From positions 32,948,761 through 33,012,760 of the forward strand of contig NC_090730.1 of the NCBI RefSeq assembly GCF_036898095.1: a stretch of 64,000 nt of DNA. Direction: 5' to 3'. Below, one piece after another: positions 40,549-51,005 of this stretch. The translations under genes and the position numbers were made by a program. The notes under the pieces are model-generated. The model saw only the letters and a list, made by a program, of their open reading frames with translations. It was not told where the DNA came from and ran no database searches. Position 1 is the first letter of the stretch; every line of letters starts with the position of its first letter. This DNA comes from Palaemon carinicauda (Eukaryota; Arthropoda; Malacostraca; Decapoda; Palaemonidae).

Positions 40549-42607
40549 CTCTCCTCCTCTCCAGACAGCTGTAGGAGCCAGACTCAAGATCTTCTGGCAA
40601 GCTTGGGAAAGAAGAGGTGCAGACGCCCAGTCTGTCAAGTGGCTAAGGGAGGGTTACAGGATACCATTCTGCCGCAATCCCCCTCTGACCACTTCTCCCA
40701 TCAACCTCTCTCCCAACTACAAGGAAAAGGACAAGAGGCTAGCGTTACATCAAGAGGTGTCGCTCCTGTTACAGAAGGAGGCAGTGGTGATAGTCCGGGA
40801 TCATCAATCCCCGGGCTTCTACAACCGTCTCTTTCTGGTGGCCAAGAAGACAGGAGGTTGGAGACCGGTGCTGGACGTCAGTGCGCTCAATGCTTATGTC
40901 ACCAAGCAGACGTTCACTATGGAGACGACAAAGTCGGTCCTAGCAGCGGTCAGGCAGGAGGACTGGATGGTCTCGTTGGATCTGAAAGACGCCTACTTTC
41001 ACGTCCCCATTCATCCAGACTCCCAACCTTTTCTGAGATTCGTTTTTGGAAAGGTTGTGTACCAATTCCAAGCCCTGTGTTTTGGCCTAAGCACGGCACC
41101 TATGGTGTTTACGCGACTGATGAGGAATATTGCGAAATTCCTCCACTTGGCGGACATCAGAGCCTCCCTTTATTTAGACGACTGGCTGTTAAGAGCCCCC
41201 ACAAGTCGTCGCTGTCTGGAGAGTCTCAGTTGGACTTTGGACTTGACCAAGGAACTGGGTCTTTTGGTCAACTTAGAGAAGTCCCAGCTTATTCCTTCCC
41301 AAACCATCGTTTACCTGGGAATGGAGATTCGGAGTCAAGCTTTTCGGGCTTTTCCGTCGGCCCCAAGAATCAACCAAGCCCTAGAGTGCATACTGAGCAT
41401 GCTGAAGAGGAACAGATGCTCGGTGAGACAGTGGATGAGTCTAACAGGGACCCTGTCATCGTTAGCCCTGTTCACCGAGTTAGGGAGACTCCACCTCCGC
41501 CCCCTTCAATTCCATCTAGCAGCTCACTGGGACAAGAATATGACGCTCGAAGCGGTCTCTATTCCTGTTACCAAAGAGATGAAGACTACTCTCATGTGGT
41601 GGAAGAGCAACATCCTTCTCAAGGAGGGTCTCTCGTTAGCTGTTCAGACCCCCAATCTTCATCTCTATTCGGACGCATCAGACTCGGGCTGGGGCGCGAC
41701 CTTGGACGGACAGGAATGCTCGGGAACATGGAACAAGGAACAGGAAACGCTTCACATCAATTGCAAGGAGTTGTTGGCAGTACATCTGGCCTTAATGAAC
41801 TTCAAGTCCCTCCTGCTAAACAAGGTGGTGGAGGTGAACTCCGACAACACCACAGCCTTGGCATACATCTCCAAGCAGGGAGGGACTCATTCGAGGAAGC
41901 TGTACGAGATAGCAAGGGACCTCCTCATTTGGTCAAGAAGTCTAAACCTCAAGCTGGTAACGAGATTCATTCAGGGCAATATGAATGTCTCGGAAGATCG
42001 CCTCAGCAGGAAAGGTCAAGTCATCCCCACAGAATGGACCCTTCACAAGAACGTGTGCAACAGACTTTGGACCTTGTGGGGTCAGCCAACGATAGATCTG
42101 TTCGCCACCTCCATGACCAAGAGGCTCCCATTGTACTGTTCCCCAATTCCAGACCCAGCAGCAGTTCACGTGGATGCTTTTCTGCTGGATTGGTCCCATC
42201 TCGATCTATATGCATTCCCGCCGTTCAAGATCATCAACAGAGTTATTCAGAAGTTCGTCTCTCACGAAGGGACACGGCTGACGTTGGTTGCTCCCCTTTG
42301 GCCTGCAAGAGAATGGTTCACAGAGGTACTGCAATGGCTGGTCGACGTTCCCAGGACTCTCCCTCTAAGAGTGGACCTTCTACGTCAACCTCACGTAAAG
42401 AAGGTACACCCAAGCCTCCACGCTCTTCGTCTGACTGCCTTCAGACTATCGAAAGACTCTCTAGAGCTAGAGGCTTTTCGAAGGAGGCAGCCAGAGCGAT
42501 TGCCAGAGCAAGGAGGATATCCACTCGTAGAGTCTATCAATCCAAGTGGGAAGTCTTCCGAAGCTGGTGCAGAGCCAATGCAGTTTCCTCTACCAATACC
42601 TCTGTAA
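40154..42607 (+). CDS. DIRS A reverse transcriptase-RNase H (with MT-like region)
   Basis: An 817-aa frame, +1 relative to gag and overlapping its 3' end by 395 nt; family-like sequence begins near 40530. RT: SPGFYNRLFLVAKKTGGWRP, MVSLDLKDAYFHVPIH (motif A), ALCFGLSTAPMVFTRLM (motif B), SLYLDDWLLRAP (motif C, near residue 338), TIVYLGMEIRS. RNase H: LYSDASDSGWGATLDG near 503, NCKELLAVHLAL, VEVNSDNTTALAYI, EDRLSRKGQ. The region after PTIDLFAT (about 645-760, with a YAFPPF motif) corresponds to the Dam-methylase-like segment reported in DIRS polyproteins. It copies the element RNA through the inverted repeats. No lesion is seen. How it is expressed from the +1 frame is unknown. Confidence 0.9.
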   Translation: MVPANLPLCLYRESSRKGNNFAPSFPLVSPLAKGHSYFLLLFLSSCFLRILSRNCLRLLFRRTRMTLWPLQHGRLRLLLQFLELTAPQWLILLLPDLFRPFVAEPPAEEVPAQTVTGAGPRRVPSLRKANIDSPPLQTAVGARLKIFWQAWERRGADAQSVKWLREGYRIPFCRNPPLTTSPINLSPNYKEKDKRLALHQEVSLLLQKEAVVIVRDHQSPGFYNRLFLVAKKTGGWRPVLDVSALNAYVTKQTFTMETTKSVLAAVRQEDWMVSLDLKDAYFHVPIHPDSQPFLRFVFGKVVYQFQALCFGLSTAPMVFTRLMRNIAKFLHLADIRASLYLDDWLLRAPTSRRCLESLSWTLDLTKELGLLVNLEKSQLIPSQTIVYLGMEIRSQAFRAFPSAPRINQALECILSMLKRNRCSVRQWMSLTGTLSSLALFTELGRLHLRPLQFHLAAHWDKNMTLEAVSIPVTKEMKTTLMWWKSNILLKEGLSLAVQTPNLHLYSDASDSGWGATLDGQECSGTWNKEQETLHINCKELLAVHLALMNFKSLLLNKVVEVNSDNTTALAYISKQGGTHSRKLYEIARDLLIWSRSLNLKLVTRFIQGNMNVSEDRLSRKGQVIPTEWTLHKNVCNRLWTLWGQPTIDLFATSMTKRLPLYCSPIPDPAAVHVDAFLLDWSHLDLYAFPPFKIINRVIQKFVSHEGTRLTLVAPLWPAREWFTEVLQWLVDVPRTLPLRVDLLRQPHVKKVHPSLHALRLTAFRLSKDSLELEAFRRRQPERLPEQGGYPLVESINPSGKSSEAGAEPMQFPLPIPL

Positions 42608-43506
42608 CCCAAGTTGCTGACTTCCTGTTACATCTTAGGAATGTTAGATCTCTTTCGGCTCCTACGATCAAAGGGTACAGAAGTATGTTGGCATCAGTTT
42701 TCCGCCACAGAGGCTTGGATCTTTCCTCCAACAAGGATCTACAGGACATCCTTAAGTCTTTCGAGACCTCTAAAGAACGTCGCTTGTCCACTCCAGGCTG
42801 GAATCTAGACGTAGTCTTAAGGTTCCTTATGTCTCCTAGATTTGAACCTCTCCAGTCAGCCTCTTTCAAAGACCTTACTCTCAAAACTCTTTTCCTCGTC
42901 TGCCTTGCAACAGCCAAAAGAGTTAGTGAGGTTCACGCCTTCAGCAGGAACATAGGATTCACATCCGAAACAGCAACATGTTCCTTACAGCTCGGGTTTT
43001 TGGCAAAAAATGAACTTCCTTCACGTCCTTGGCCTAGATCGTTCGAAATTCCTAGCCTTTCCAACATGGTGGGTAACGAGCTAGAGAGAGTTCTTTGCCC
43101 TGTCAGAGCTCTAAAGTACTATCTTAAAAGGTCAAAACCTATACGAGGACAATCAGAGGCCTTATGGTGTGCCATCAAGAAACTTTCGATGCCTATGTCC
43201 AAAAACGCAGTTTCGTATTACATAAGGCTTCTGATTAGAGAAGCTCATTCTCACATGAAGTATGAAGACCTTGCTTTGCTGAAGGTAAGGACCCACGAAG
43301 TGAGAGCTGTAGCTACTTCGATGGCCTTCAAACAGAACCGTTCTCTGCAGAGTATTATGGATGCAACCTATTGGAGGAGCAAGTCAGTGTTTGCATCATT
43401 TTATCTCAAAGATGTCCAGTCTCTTTACGAGAACTGCTACACCCTGGGACCATTCGTAGCAGCAAGTGCAGTAGTAGGTGAGGGCTCAGCCACTACATTC
43501 CCTTAA
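42313..43506 (+). CDS. DIRS A tyrosine recombinase
   Basis: The frame is open from 40549, right after the gag stop, but recognisable recombinase begins about 42420. ATG 42313 is the nearest plausible start and gives 397 aa. N-terminal SAM-like domain: VYQSKWEVFRSWCRANAV and LSAPTIKGYRSMLASVF. Catalytic domain: ATAKRVSEVHAF (first Arg), RTHEVRAVATSMAF (His-x-x-Arg), and SVFASFYLKDVQSL (Tyr nucleophile). It integrates the circular cDNA without a TSD. It overlaps the 3' end of the RT frame by about 295 nt in another frame, a DIRS hallmark. No lesion seen. Confidence 0.88.
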   Translation: MVHRGTAMAGRRSQDSPSKSGPSTSTSRKEGTPKPPRSSSDCLQTIERLSRARGFSKEAARAIARARRISTRRVYQSKWEVFRSWCRANAVSSTNTSVTQVADFLLHLRNVRSLSAPTIKGYRSMLASVFRHRGLDLSSNKDLQDILKSFETSKERRLSTPGWNLDVVLRFLMSPRFEPLQSASFKDLTLKTLFLVCLATAKRVSEVHAFSRNIGFTSETATCSLQLGFLAKNELPSRPWPRSFEIPSLSNMVGNELERVLCPVRALKYYLKRSKPIRGQSEALWCAIKKLSMPMSKNAVSYYIRLLIREAHSHMKYEDLALLKVRTHEVRAVATSMAFKQNRSLQSIMDATYWRSKSVFASFYLKDVQSLYENCYTLGPFVAASAVVGEGSATTFP

Positions 43507-43903
43507 TCCCATAACCTTTTTTAACCTTTCTCTTGAATGCTTTTATTGTTGTTTTTGGGTTGTTACGGTAGGCTAAGAAGCCTTCCGCATCCTAGTTGAT
43601 TTGGCGGGTGGTCAATTCGTTCTTGAGAAGCGCCTAGGTTAGAGGTTGTGTAGAGGTCCTTTAGTATGGGTTGCAGCCCTTTATACTTCAGCACCTTAGA
43701 GTTGTTCAGCCTCCTAAGAGGAACGCTGCGCTCAGTAAGGAAGACGAACTTATTAAAGGCAGAGTAATAGTTCAAGTCGACTTCCTTACCAGGTACTTAT
43801 AATTTCATTGTTATTTTGAATAACTGATAATATGAAATACGGGATACTTAGCTTCTTGATATACATGTACACTGGTTTTCACCCACCTCCCTGGGTGTGA
43901 ATC

Positions 43904-43993
43904 AGCTACATGATTATCGGGTAAGATTAATATTGAAAAATGTTATTTTCATTAGTAAAATAAATTTTTGAATATACTTACCCGATAATCATG
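43904..43993 (+). other. DIRS A internal complementary region
   Basis: 43904-43940 is the reverse complement of the left terminus 37363-37399 (37 nt). 43936-43993 is the reverse complement of the right terminus 44180-44237 (58 nt). The two halves share AAAAA. This is exactly the head-to-tail junction that DIRS elements use as template to join their ends into a circle. Confidence 0.92.
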
Positions 43994-44038
43994 ATTTAAT
44001 TGACCCACCCTTCCTCCCCATAGAGAACCAGTGGACCG

Positions 44039-44237
44039 AGGAAAAATTGAGGTGGTGTCAACAAGAAGTACTGCAGTACCTGGCCACAGGTGGCGCTGGT
44101 GAGTACACCCCCCTCTTGTATAGCGATCGCTGGCGTATCCCGTCCGTAGAATTCTGTCGGGCAACGGAGTTGACAGCTACATGATTATCGGGTAAGTATA
44201 TTCAAAAATTTATTTTACTAATGAAAATAACATTTTT
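44039..44237 (-). repeat. DIRS A right inverted terminal repeat
   Basis: Reverse complement of the left repeat, but with a different outermost segment (44196-44237, ATTCAAAAATTTATTTTACT and on). Confidence 0.9.
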
Positions 44238-44728
44238 CCCTAGGTTACATTGCCCTGTAATACAGTACAATAATACCGGGATAGGAACGGGAGGTTTTTA
44301 TGGCTATGTGTACTGGTGGTTGCATATAGATAAATATTTACCAGTTAATTTGTGTCACTGTTGAGTGAAAAATTTATATACCTTGAGCTGCAGAGAGTTT
44401 AGCTTGATATGCCCTTTAAATTTTTTTATTTTTGTTTTAGTAATTAGGATAAGTCTTGTTCCTACAAAATTTAAATCCTTTATGGCTAAAAAGGAATTTG
44501 TTTCTTTCATGAATATACAGTAAACCATCGTCCTTTGGTAGGGGAGTATGACTTCAGCGAAAGCTGAATCTGTTGTTAAACTTTTATCAAGGTCGTTATA
44601 GCTAGTGGAGGGTAAGTTCTTCCTACTCCAGTCAGCCCTCCTTCTTTGCAGTTTTGATTTCGTGTGGCACAGAGAGCTGGGTTTTATTATAGTTAAGGAC
44701 AGGACAAAATTTTCTACTGAAAAACAAG
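44238..44728. other. unannotated sequence between DIRS A and B
   Basis: No gene recognised. The 44530-44728 part may be an older DIRS terminal piece; this is not demonstrable here. Confidence 0.35.
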
Positions 44729-46143
44729 TTTGTTCCGTAACTGGAATACAAACCACGCTATTTAATAAGGGTATTACTTTCGGCGTAGCTGAAATGACGA
44801 GCCATTAAAATTTAATGAGGGTTTACTACCCCCACTGCTAGTTAGCGGGGGTAGTGGAGGGTAGCTTGCTACCCCCCCTCACACACACCTGTGCTTGAGC
44901 TCACTTTTTACTTTTGGCTCGGAGCGAGAACGATTGTTTCCTCTCTCTCTCCTCGCCTATTTTGGACTGCCATTAATTTTTGTCTTTTTACTTACTTTTT
45001 CTTATACTTGTAATATATATATAAACATTCTTAAAGTTTATGTATATATTTGTGTATAGAAATGTAGCAAGTTTTCTTTTCAGTGTTTGTGCTGTGTGTG
45101 ATATACGACAACGACACTTACACTTGCGTAGTAGCAAGGCCAGCACAGTTCCACTTCGTGGGGAACGACCTCTCCCTCTCTGGTTCATCGGTCTTCCCGT
45201 CGGCATATATCCGTTAACTCGGCCGCCGCAGGGGAATTGTCATCGCCTGGACTCTCTTCATTCATCTATTATCTTCGCTTTTCCTCTTTTCCTACGGGAA
45301 ACTTGGATTCTCAGTGAAGGGAATGTGGCCTTTTTTAGATTGACTACGGTCTCTCTCTACTCGAGGTCGTTCACTTTTATTACAATTATGTACTATTACG
45401 GAAGCTCCTTTCCCGTTGCGGGTTAGGTTGCTATTCCGTTTGTTTGTCTCAATTATTTTTCGTGAAATCTATTTGTATTTTAACTTTTCAGCTTTCTCTG
45501 TGGGGGAACACTTCCCTTCAGAGGGTCAGGGTCAGTGATTCTCACTATTTGTGAATATTCTTAGATGATTTTGATAATTATAATTCTGTTTTTATTACAG
45601 TTACTCTGCTCCCCCCTTCTCCCGTGGATGTCATCTGGGGAAGGAGGGCGCATACTTAATTCTTATTTTATGTTATTCCCTCGTGGTTCCTCTTCGGAGT
45701 TCCTCCCTAGGGAATTTCTGTTAAAATAATTATTTAATTTTATTTTCCCAGTTAACTATGCAGTTTTTCTTCGTTCGACTAAAGAGTGCCAACGAAGCAG
45801 AGCTGTCCTGTTCATGCCTTGGGAATCTGCTGTCGCTGCCGTCCCTCAGAGGACGTCGTCATGGGCGTTATCCCTTCTCTTAGAAGTACTCCCGTGACAA
45901 CATGCCAGCACTTCAGATCAACTTAGAACGCTAAAGGAGGTTCGCCTCCAGGGGTTGGACAACTTCCCTTCCGAGAGAGGTTTCCTCCCTAGGTGTGAGG
46001 TTTTCTCCCTTCAGAGGGAGAACTTCCCATACTTTAATAAATTCATCGCCTTCGACTACTGTTGCTGCCTTTTGGCCAGACTTTTCTCCCCCCTTGCTGA
46101 GTTTCTCTTCCTTCAGGGGTGGAGCTCAGTCTTGGTTAGTTTC

Positions 46144-46625
46144 TTCTACGAAGTGTTCACCTCTCTCGTTCGCGAGAGAGGCCACTCATAGAGACTCCTC
46201 TTCGGAGGATCGCTATGGCTAGGTCAACTTGCTGATCCACCGGCCCTAAGGGGCGTCACCACGAGTGTCTTCAAGTCTCTTCTACGAAGTAGTCACCTCT
46301 CTCGTTCGCGGGAGAGGCCTCTCATAGAGACTCCTCCTCGGAGGATCAAGCAGACCTTCCAGTGACCTCAACCTTGTGCTGCAACGTGGTCCTTTGGACT
46401 TCGGTCCTGGACTCTAATACGGACCTTTTACGGTCCCATCGGTGGATGCTGGCCCTTCCAAAGGGCACATCCCAGTTCCTGATCGTCCTGCCAGCTGACC
46501 TACTGATCTACCAGGACTTCGGTCCTGGACTCTAAAGCAGACCTGCTTACGGTCCTCATCGGGGATGCCCGCCCTTTTTTAAAGGGCACATCCCAGTTCC
46601 TGATCGTTCCGCCAGCTGACCCTTC
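46144..46625 (+). repeat. two tandem duplications in DIRS B gag zone
   Basis: A unit containing TCACCTCTCTCGTTCGCG and CTCATAGAGACTCCTC occurs at about 46144-46213 and 46280-46347. A unit of about 118 bp (CGGTCCTGGACTCTAA through CACATCCCAGTTCCTGATCG) occurs at about 46390-46508 and 46509-46625. Confidence 0.8.
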
Positions 46626-46629
46626 AACC

Positions 46630-47350
46630 TACTAGCGCGTGAAGCGCGCGCGCTCGCCGGTATTCTTCCGCGCGCAAGCGCCGGAGATTTTCTTATGCGC
46701 GCAAGAGCCGACGATCTTCTTACGTGCTCAAGCGCCGACGATCTTCCGCACGCGGGTACCGATGGTTTCTCGCCGACGCGCAAGCGCCGACGATTTTTCC
46801 CCCGCGCGCCGATAGTCTTCCGCGCGCTTGCGCCAACAATCTCGCACATGCGCGACTATTGCCAACATTCTGGTGCGTGAGAATGCGAAGACGATCTTTC
46901 GCGCGCGGGTGTCGATGGGCTCTCGCGTGCGCATCCATGATTTTCCACGCGCACTAGCGCCAACAAGCACGCAAGCGTCAATGCTCCTTAACGCGCGCGC
47001 GGCAACAGCTCCGCGCGCACGGCAGACTTTCTCCCCCGCGCGAGCACCTGGGGTCTCCCGCACGCACACCAACAGTATTGCGCGTGTGGGTCCGACTTTC
47101 TTCTGCGCGCAGGCACCGATGGTATCCTGCACGTGCGCCAATAGTCTACCGTGCAAGCGCACCGACGGCCTTATGCGCGGGCGCGCTCCGACGGCCTTCA
47201 TGTGTGCGCGCTCCTATAATCTTGAGTGCAAGCACACAGCCTTCCGTGCGCTCAGACGGTCTTCAACGTGCGGGTGCCGATGGTCTTCCGCACGCACGCG
47301 CCAACAATCTCCACGTAGTAATCTCACGCACACGCCAATGGTCCCACTCT
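46630..47350 (+). repeat. CpG-dense degenerate short repeat (DIRS B gag hinge)
   Basis: About 720 bp of words such as GCGCCGACGATCTTCC and CGCGCAAGCGCCG at irregular 20-40-bp spacing. Open frames on both strands here are by-products of composition. By position it equals the Arg/Ser-Pro repeat of element D. Confidence 0.75.
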
Positions 47351-48430
47351 TGCGCAACCAATCACGCTTCGGTGCATTCTAGGGAGAATGCACAAACTAC
47401 ACAGTGCCTTACGGCGCGCCAGCAATCATCCTCTCTTTCCTGTGCCCACCTGCGCAGTTACGGTCCCCGGATTAATACGCCAGCTCTTGCCAAAGAGTCA
47501 AGGCTCGCTGATCCAATGCACCAGCTCTTGTCTAAGAACCAGCGCTTGACTGCTCTCCAGGCAAATATTAAGCACCAGCACCGTCCTGTGTGCCATCGCT
47601 CCAATACTCGCCTACACTTGTGCAATTGTCAGTAAAAAGGAGTGAAACTTTTTGAACAGGTCACCATTGCCCCATTCCTCCCCGCAAGCACATAAACATT
47701 GTCACCGGGAAAAGAGGAACAAGGCTCCGCAGAGGATTCAAGATCCCGAAGATTCCATCCTACAAGGGAATCGAATCGGGGAATCCTTGGTCCCTGTTTC
47801 TTCTAAAGATTCTTTTTTTCCTTGACAGACCAGTGGCAGCAAACAGGAAAGCATCAACAGACTGATCTCTAGATCACTGTTTACTGATGGCTAGTTCAAA
47901 GTTTACTGATCGCTAGGTCGATGATCACCGGATCGCCAATTGCTAGCTCAATGCTGATCTGTGACCTCTAGTCCCTCCAATGACTAACAATCTCCAATTG
48001 CTAGCATTTCCAATCATCAATTGCTAGTCAATAACCAGTCATCAGCTTGCTGATCACTAGATCACCGATGGGCAGCTCATCCTTCTTCAATCATTGAACT
48101 CAGCTCGCTGATCTCTGACCAGCCCATCTTCAGCTTGCTCATCTCTGACCAACCAAGGGGGATCATAATCAGCTGGCTGTTCTTGAATTCACCATCGGTG
48201 CACAGACACCGATTCTGGGTCATCTGTTATTTGCCATCAGTTCGTGACTCGAACTTACTAGTCAACTGCTTCCTGTAGTTCCTAGATCAGAAGTTATACA
48301 ACATACTTCTTGCTACTGGCCGTTTGCCATCATGCTAAAGTGATCGGTAAACGTTCGACAACCCTCATCAACGGCTTGCCGACAGGGAACTACTTGCGAG
48401 CACTCTCCAACTGCACAGCCTAACGGTTAA
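47351..48430 (+). other. DIRS B gag zone, low-complexity GATC/CTAG-rich stretch
   Basis: 47860-48180 is full of TGATCACTAG- and TTGCTAG-type words. No intact frame; probably the remains of a second gag repeat tract. Confidence 0.5.
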
Positions 48431-48769
48431 TCAGTGGTTAACATTCGCCAGGTCAATTCTATTCTAAGGAATAGCATCAATCCCATCAGGGCGCGTGGTA
48501 AGGCTAAGCGTGGCCTTCCTTCTAAGGAATTCTCTCTCAGAGAAGAATCCTTACACTGGATATCGCTCCTGTTCCTTTACGACACGAGTCAAGACTCCAG
48601 CGTCGACAATCTTCCATACAAAAGGATCACCAAGGAGCTGTTCCTTTAGGTCGATGCCCACTCCATGTTGGAGTTCGATCGAGGGTTAAGACCTCAGGTC
48701 TTCTGGACCTTAAGGTCACTTACTCCCAGGTCCAAACCATCCATCTAGGAAGGTTGGGAAATCCAGTCT

Positions 48770-49110
48770 AGACAAACAAGAAACACCAGTTCAAGGCAGT
48801 GTGCTTCGGTCTTTCCATTACACCCATCCTGGTCTCACAGGATCGGCTTCCGTCTCCGCTCTCTCGGGATGACTGACTGACCTTAGCAGACTCAGTGGCA
48901 ACCATGCATTAACACTGAAATTTCTGAAGTCTTTTTACCAAGATCCAGTGATCAGGATAAACCTACGAAATCTTCCCTACTTCCTTCCCAGGAGACTGGT
49001 GTATCTGGGAATGATTCTAAACACCAATCTCCACCAAAACCTTTTCGGAACGAGAACGACTTCTATTCCAGGAGACTGGAATCGGAAAAAGAAGAAAGGA
49101 GGGACCATAG
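48770..49110 (+). pseudogene. DIRS B RT relic
   Basis: ACACCAGTTCAAGGCAGTGT, GCTTCGGTCTTTCCATTACA and later ACACCAATCTCCACCAAAAC match the element D motif B to YLGM region (63640-63930). The motif C triplets read GAT GAC TGA CTG, with TGA where other DIRS elements have TGG. Confidence 0.7.
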
Positions 49111-49779
49111 TACTGCACCACACGACCTCAGACCTCTGGACAAAGCCCGAAGGTACCTTCACTTAGATCTCTTAAGAGATGAAGGCCAACTTTCTGGTCC
49201 TTCAACAGCCTCATCAGTTCCTAACAGACCACTCTGTGATGTGATGGACGACACACCGCACACCACATAGAGATTCACATCGACAAGCAAATAGGATCTG
49301 GCTTGTAGAATCTTCCCATCTAATAGTATAAACACTAAGATGAGCCAAAGCCTGTTCGGTACCACTTTCAGCCCGCTTCATTCCAGACTGGAAGAACAAG
49401 CTCGCCGACAATCTGTGCACAGCATCTCAGATAGGTATACCGAATGGACTTTGGATCGCCATGTAGCCGACAAAATCCCGACTTTACGAGGTCCTCCAAC
49501 TAGGGGGTCTGTTTATAATGCCCCTGAACCTCAGGCTACCGCTGCTCACCAGCCCTAGACCCCAAGGCTCTCTGGCAACAATGGTGGGTACAACAATGAC
49601 GTTTACGTCTCGTCCCTGTTTTATCTGGAGAAGGGCACTCAACAAGGCTAGAACATCGGTCAACCTATCAAGGACGCTCCTAGCTCCACTATGGCATTAT
49701 GCAGAAAGGTCTCCAAACCTTTTGCAGCTCCTGATAGAGCCTCCAAGATAACCCACTACGACACCTACCACAAGCTATA
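49111..49779 (+). other. DIRS B decayed RNase H/MT-like zone
   Basis: Lies between the RT and recombinase relics. No open frame or clear motif; assignment is by position only. Confidence 0.4.
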
Positions 49780-50727
49780 GCTTTGTTATGAGTGTACGCC
49801 TGAAGACTACCCAATACCTCTTGGCGAAGAGGTTGTCTAGATACCTGAGGAGTTCCTCAGCATCAGTCTACCAGGCAGTATCACGTCTTGTGTGGTGGGC
49901 GTCATGGGAAAATGTCTCTTCTCTCGATACCTCGATTCCAGCAATAGTGGAATCCTCGAGTATATGCAAGAAGAAAAGATCCCCTATTCAGTTTCAATAG
50001 GTAAAGATGATCACTCATCCTTGATCCTTCACCTTCATACTGAAAGAAAGGGACACCCTTTCATCGATAGACTTTTCCTGACTCATACGGACTTATTACT
50101 TGCCTTTCCCCAGTCGGAATTGAGACCTTCCTCTCAGAACAATGTTCAATCTCCGATCCCTAAAGGGACCTCCTTATGTTCCACTTCACCAGGCAACAAA
50201 TTTCCTCCTGATTTAAGAACACAATGTTCTTACACACTTGGACAGCAACCATACGAGTTAAGGAACTTCATGGTCTCTCTTTCGACATCGCCCATTATTG
50301 AGAAGGGCGAAAGGCAAGAGTCAGTTTCGTCCCTGAGTATGTCACCAGACAGTCTCCAGAGGTGACGGATCCTACACAAGTCTCAACTAGGTAACGGTCG
50401 ATCCAGATCATCCGTTACTGTACCTCAGGGTGAGGTATGAGACCTTACCTAAAGAAAACGGCAACACCCAGCCCGAGTCCCTCCTCTTGTCAACTCCGAG
50501 AGAGACTAGAGGAGGGTCGCTGAAACATCATCTCGAAATGACGACTCACAGTGTCAGGGGCATAACTATGCCCCTGGTCCTTCTTAGCAGGCTACTCTGT
50601 GACGCAGGGTTCACAAGAAAGGATGTGAATGCTCCAGGTGAGTTTCACAACCTTTTTCTTGCAAGACGTAACCCACAGGAGCTCGATACGATCTTTATCG
50701 GTCCAGTGGTGGCTGCGCAACTGCTGG
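49780..50727 (+). pseudogene. DIRS B tyrosine recombinase relic
   Basis: An N-terminal piece (49830-49990, SVYQAVSRLVWWASW) and a C-terminal piece (50640-50727, FTTFFLQDVTHRS then IGPVVAAQL in another frame) match the recombinase ends of the family. In the C-terminal piece Phe stands where the catalytic Tyr is expected. Many stops lie between. Confidence 0.6.
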
Positions 50728-51005
50728 TTTTCTGGGCTTGAACCTGTGCCGGCCAGTGAATAAGCTCCTATTAGCACTTATTCTTAGGTAATTTACTGCT
50801 AAATATACCAGAGAAAAAATGTAAAGGAGTGCTAGGTTAACTAGCTCGCTCACCTATTGGTGTCGGTATAGAATTGGGCGTATAATCCAGAGGTCCCGCA
50901 CTATTTAGATTCATCCACGACAAAGACCCCAATAGAGGAGAGCCGTTCAACCTCACTCGGCACCACCAACTCTGCATCCGCTCAGAACCCAACTCCTTTT
51001 TAGCA
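50728..51005 (+). repeat. DIRS C left inverted terminal repeat
   Basis: Reverse complement of 57802-58066 over nearly its whole length (for example AACCCAACTCCTTTTTAGCA versus TGCTAAGGAGTTGGGTT). Confidence 0.92.

Larger units (their letters stand above)
37363..44237 (+). mobile_element. DIRS element A, complete tyrosine-recombinase retrotransposon
   Basis: A 6.87-kb element with inverted terminal repeats and an internal complementary region (ICR). Gag, RT-RNase H and tyrosine recombinase frames are all open. The left end begins TTTTT and the right end ends TTTTT; no TSD is seen, as expected for recombinase-mediated insertion of a circle. These features together define the DIRS group. Confidence 0.92.
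44729..50727 (+). mobile_element. DIRS element B, decayed (5' and central part)
   Basis: Starts TTTGTTCCGTAACTGGAATA, matching the start of element D at 58931 (TTTGTTCCGTAACCGAAATA), and the two stay alignable for about 250 bp. Then follow a repeat-rich gag zone (45900-48430), RT relics and recombinase relics. No long frame survives. It is interrupted by element C at 50728; a short remainder lies at 58104-58350. Confidence 0.8.

Noticed and set aside
40603..42312. N-terminal two-thirds of the long frame preceding DIRS A recombinase as a separate protein
   Set aside because: No domain recognised and it mirrors RT in another frame; kept only as a finding about overlap.
46556..47635. Overlapping Arg/Ala-rich open frames on both strands
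   Set aside because: Stop-poor GC-rich repeat tract of decayed DIRS B; openness on both strands reflects composition.
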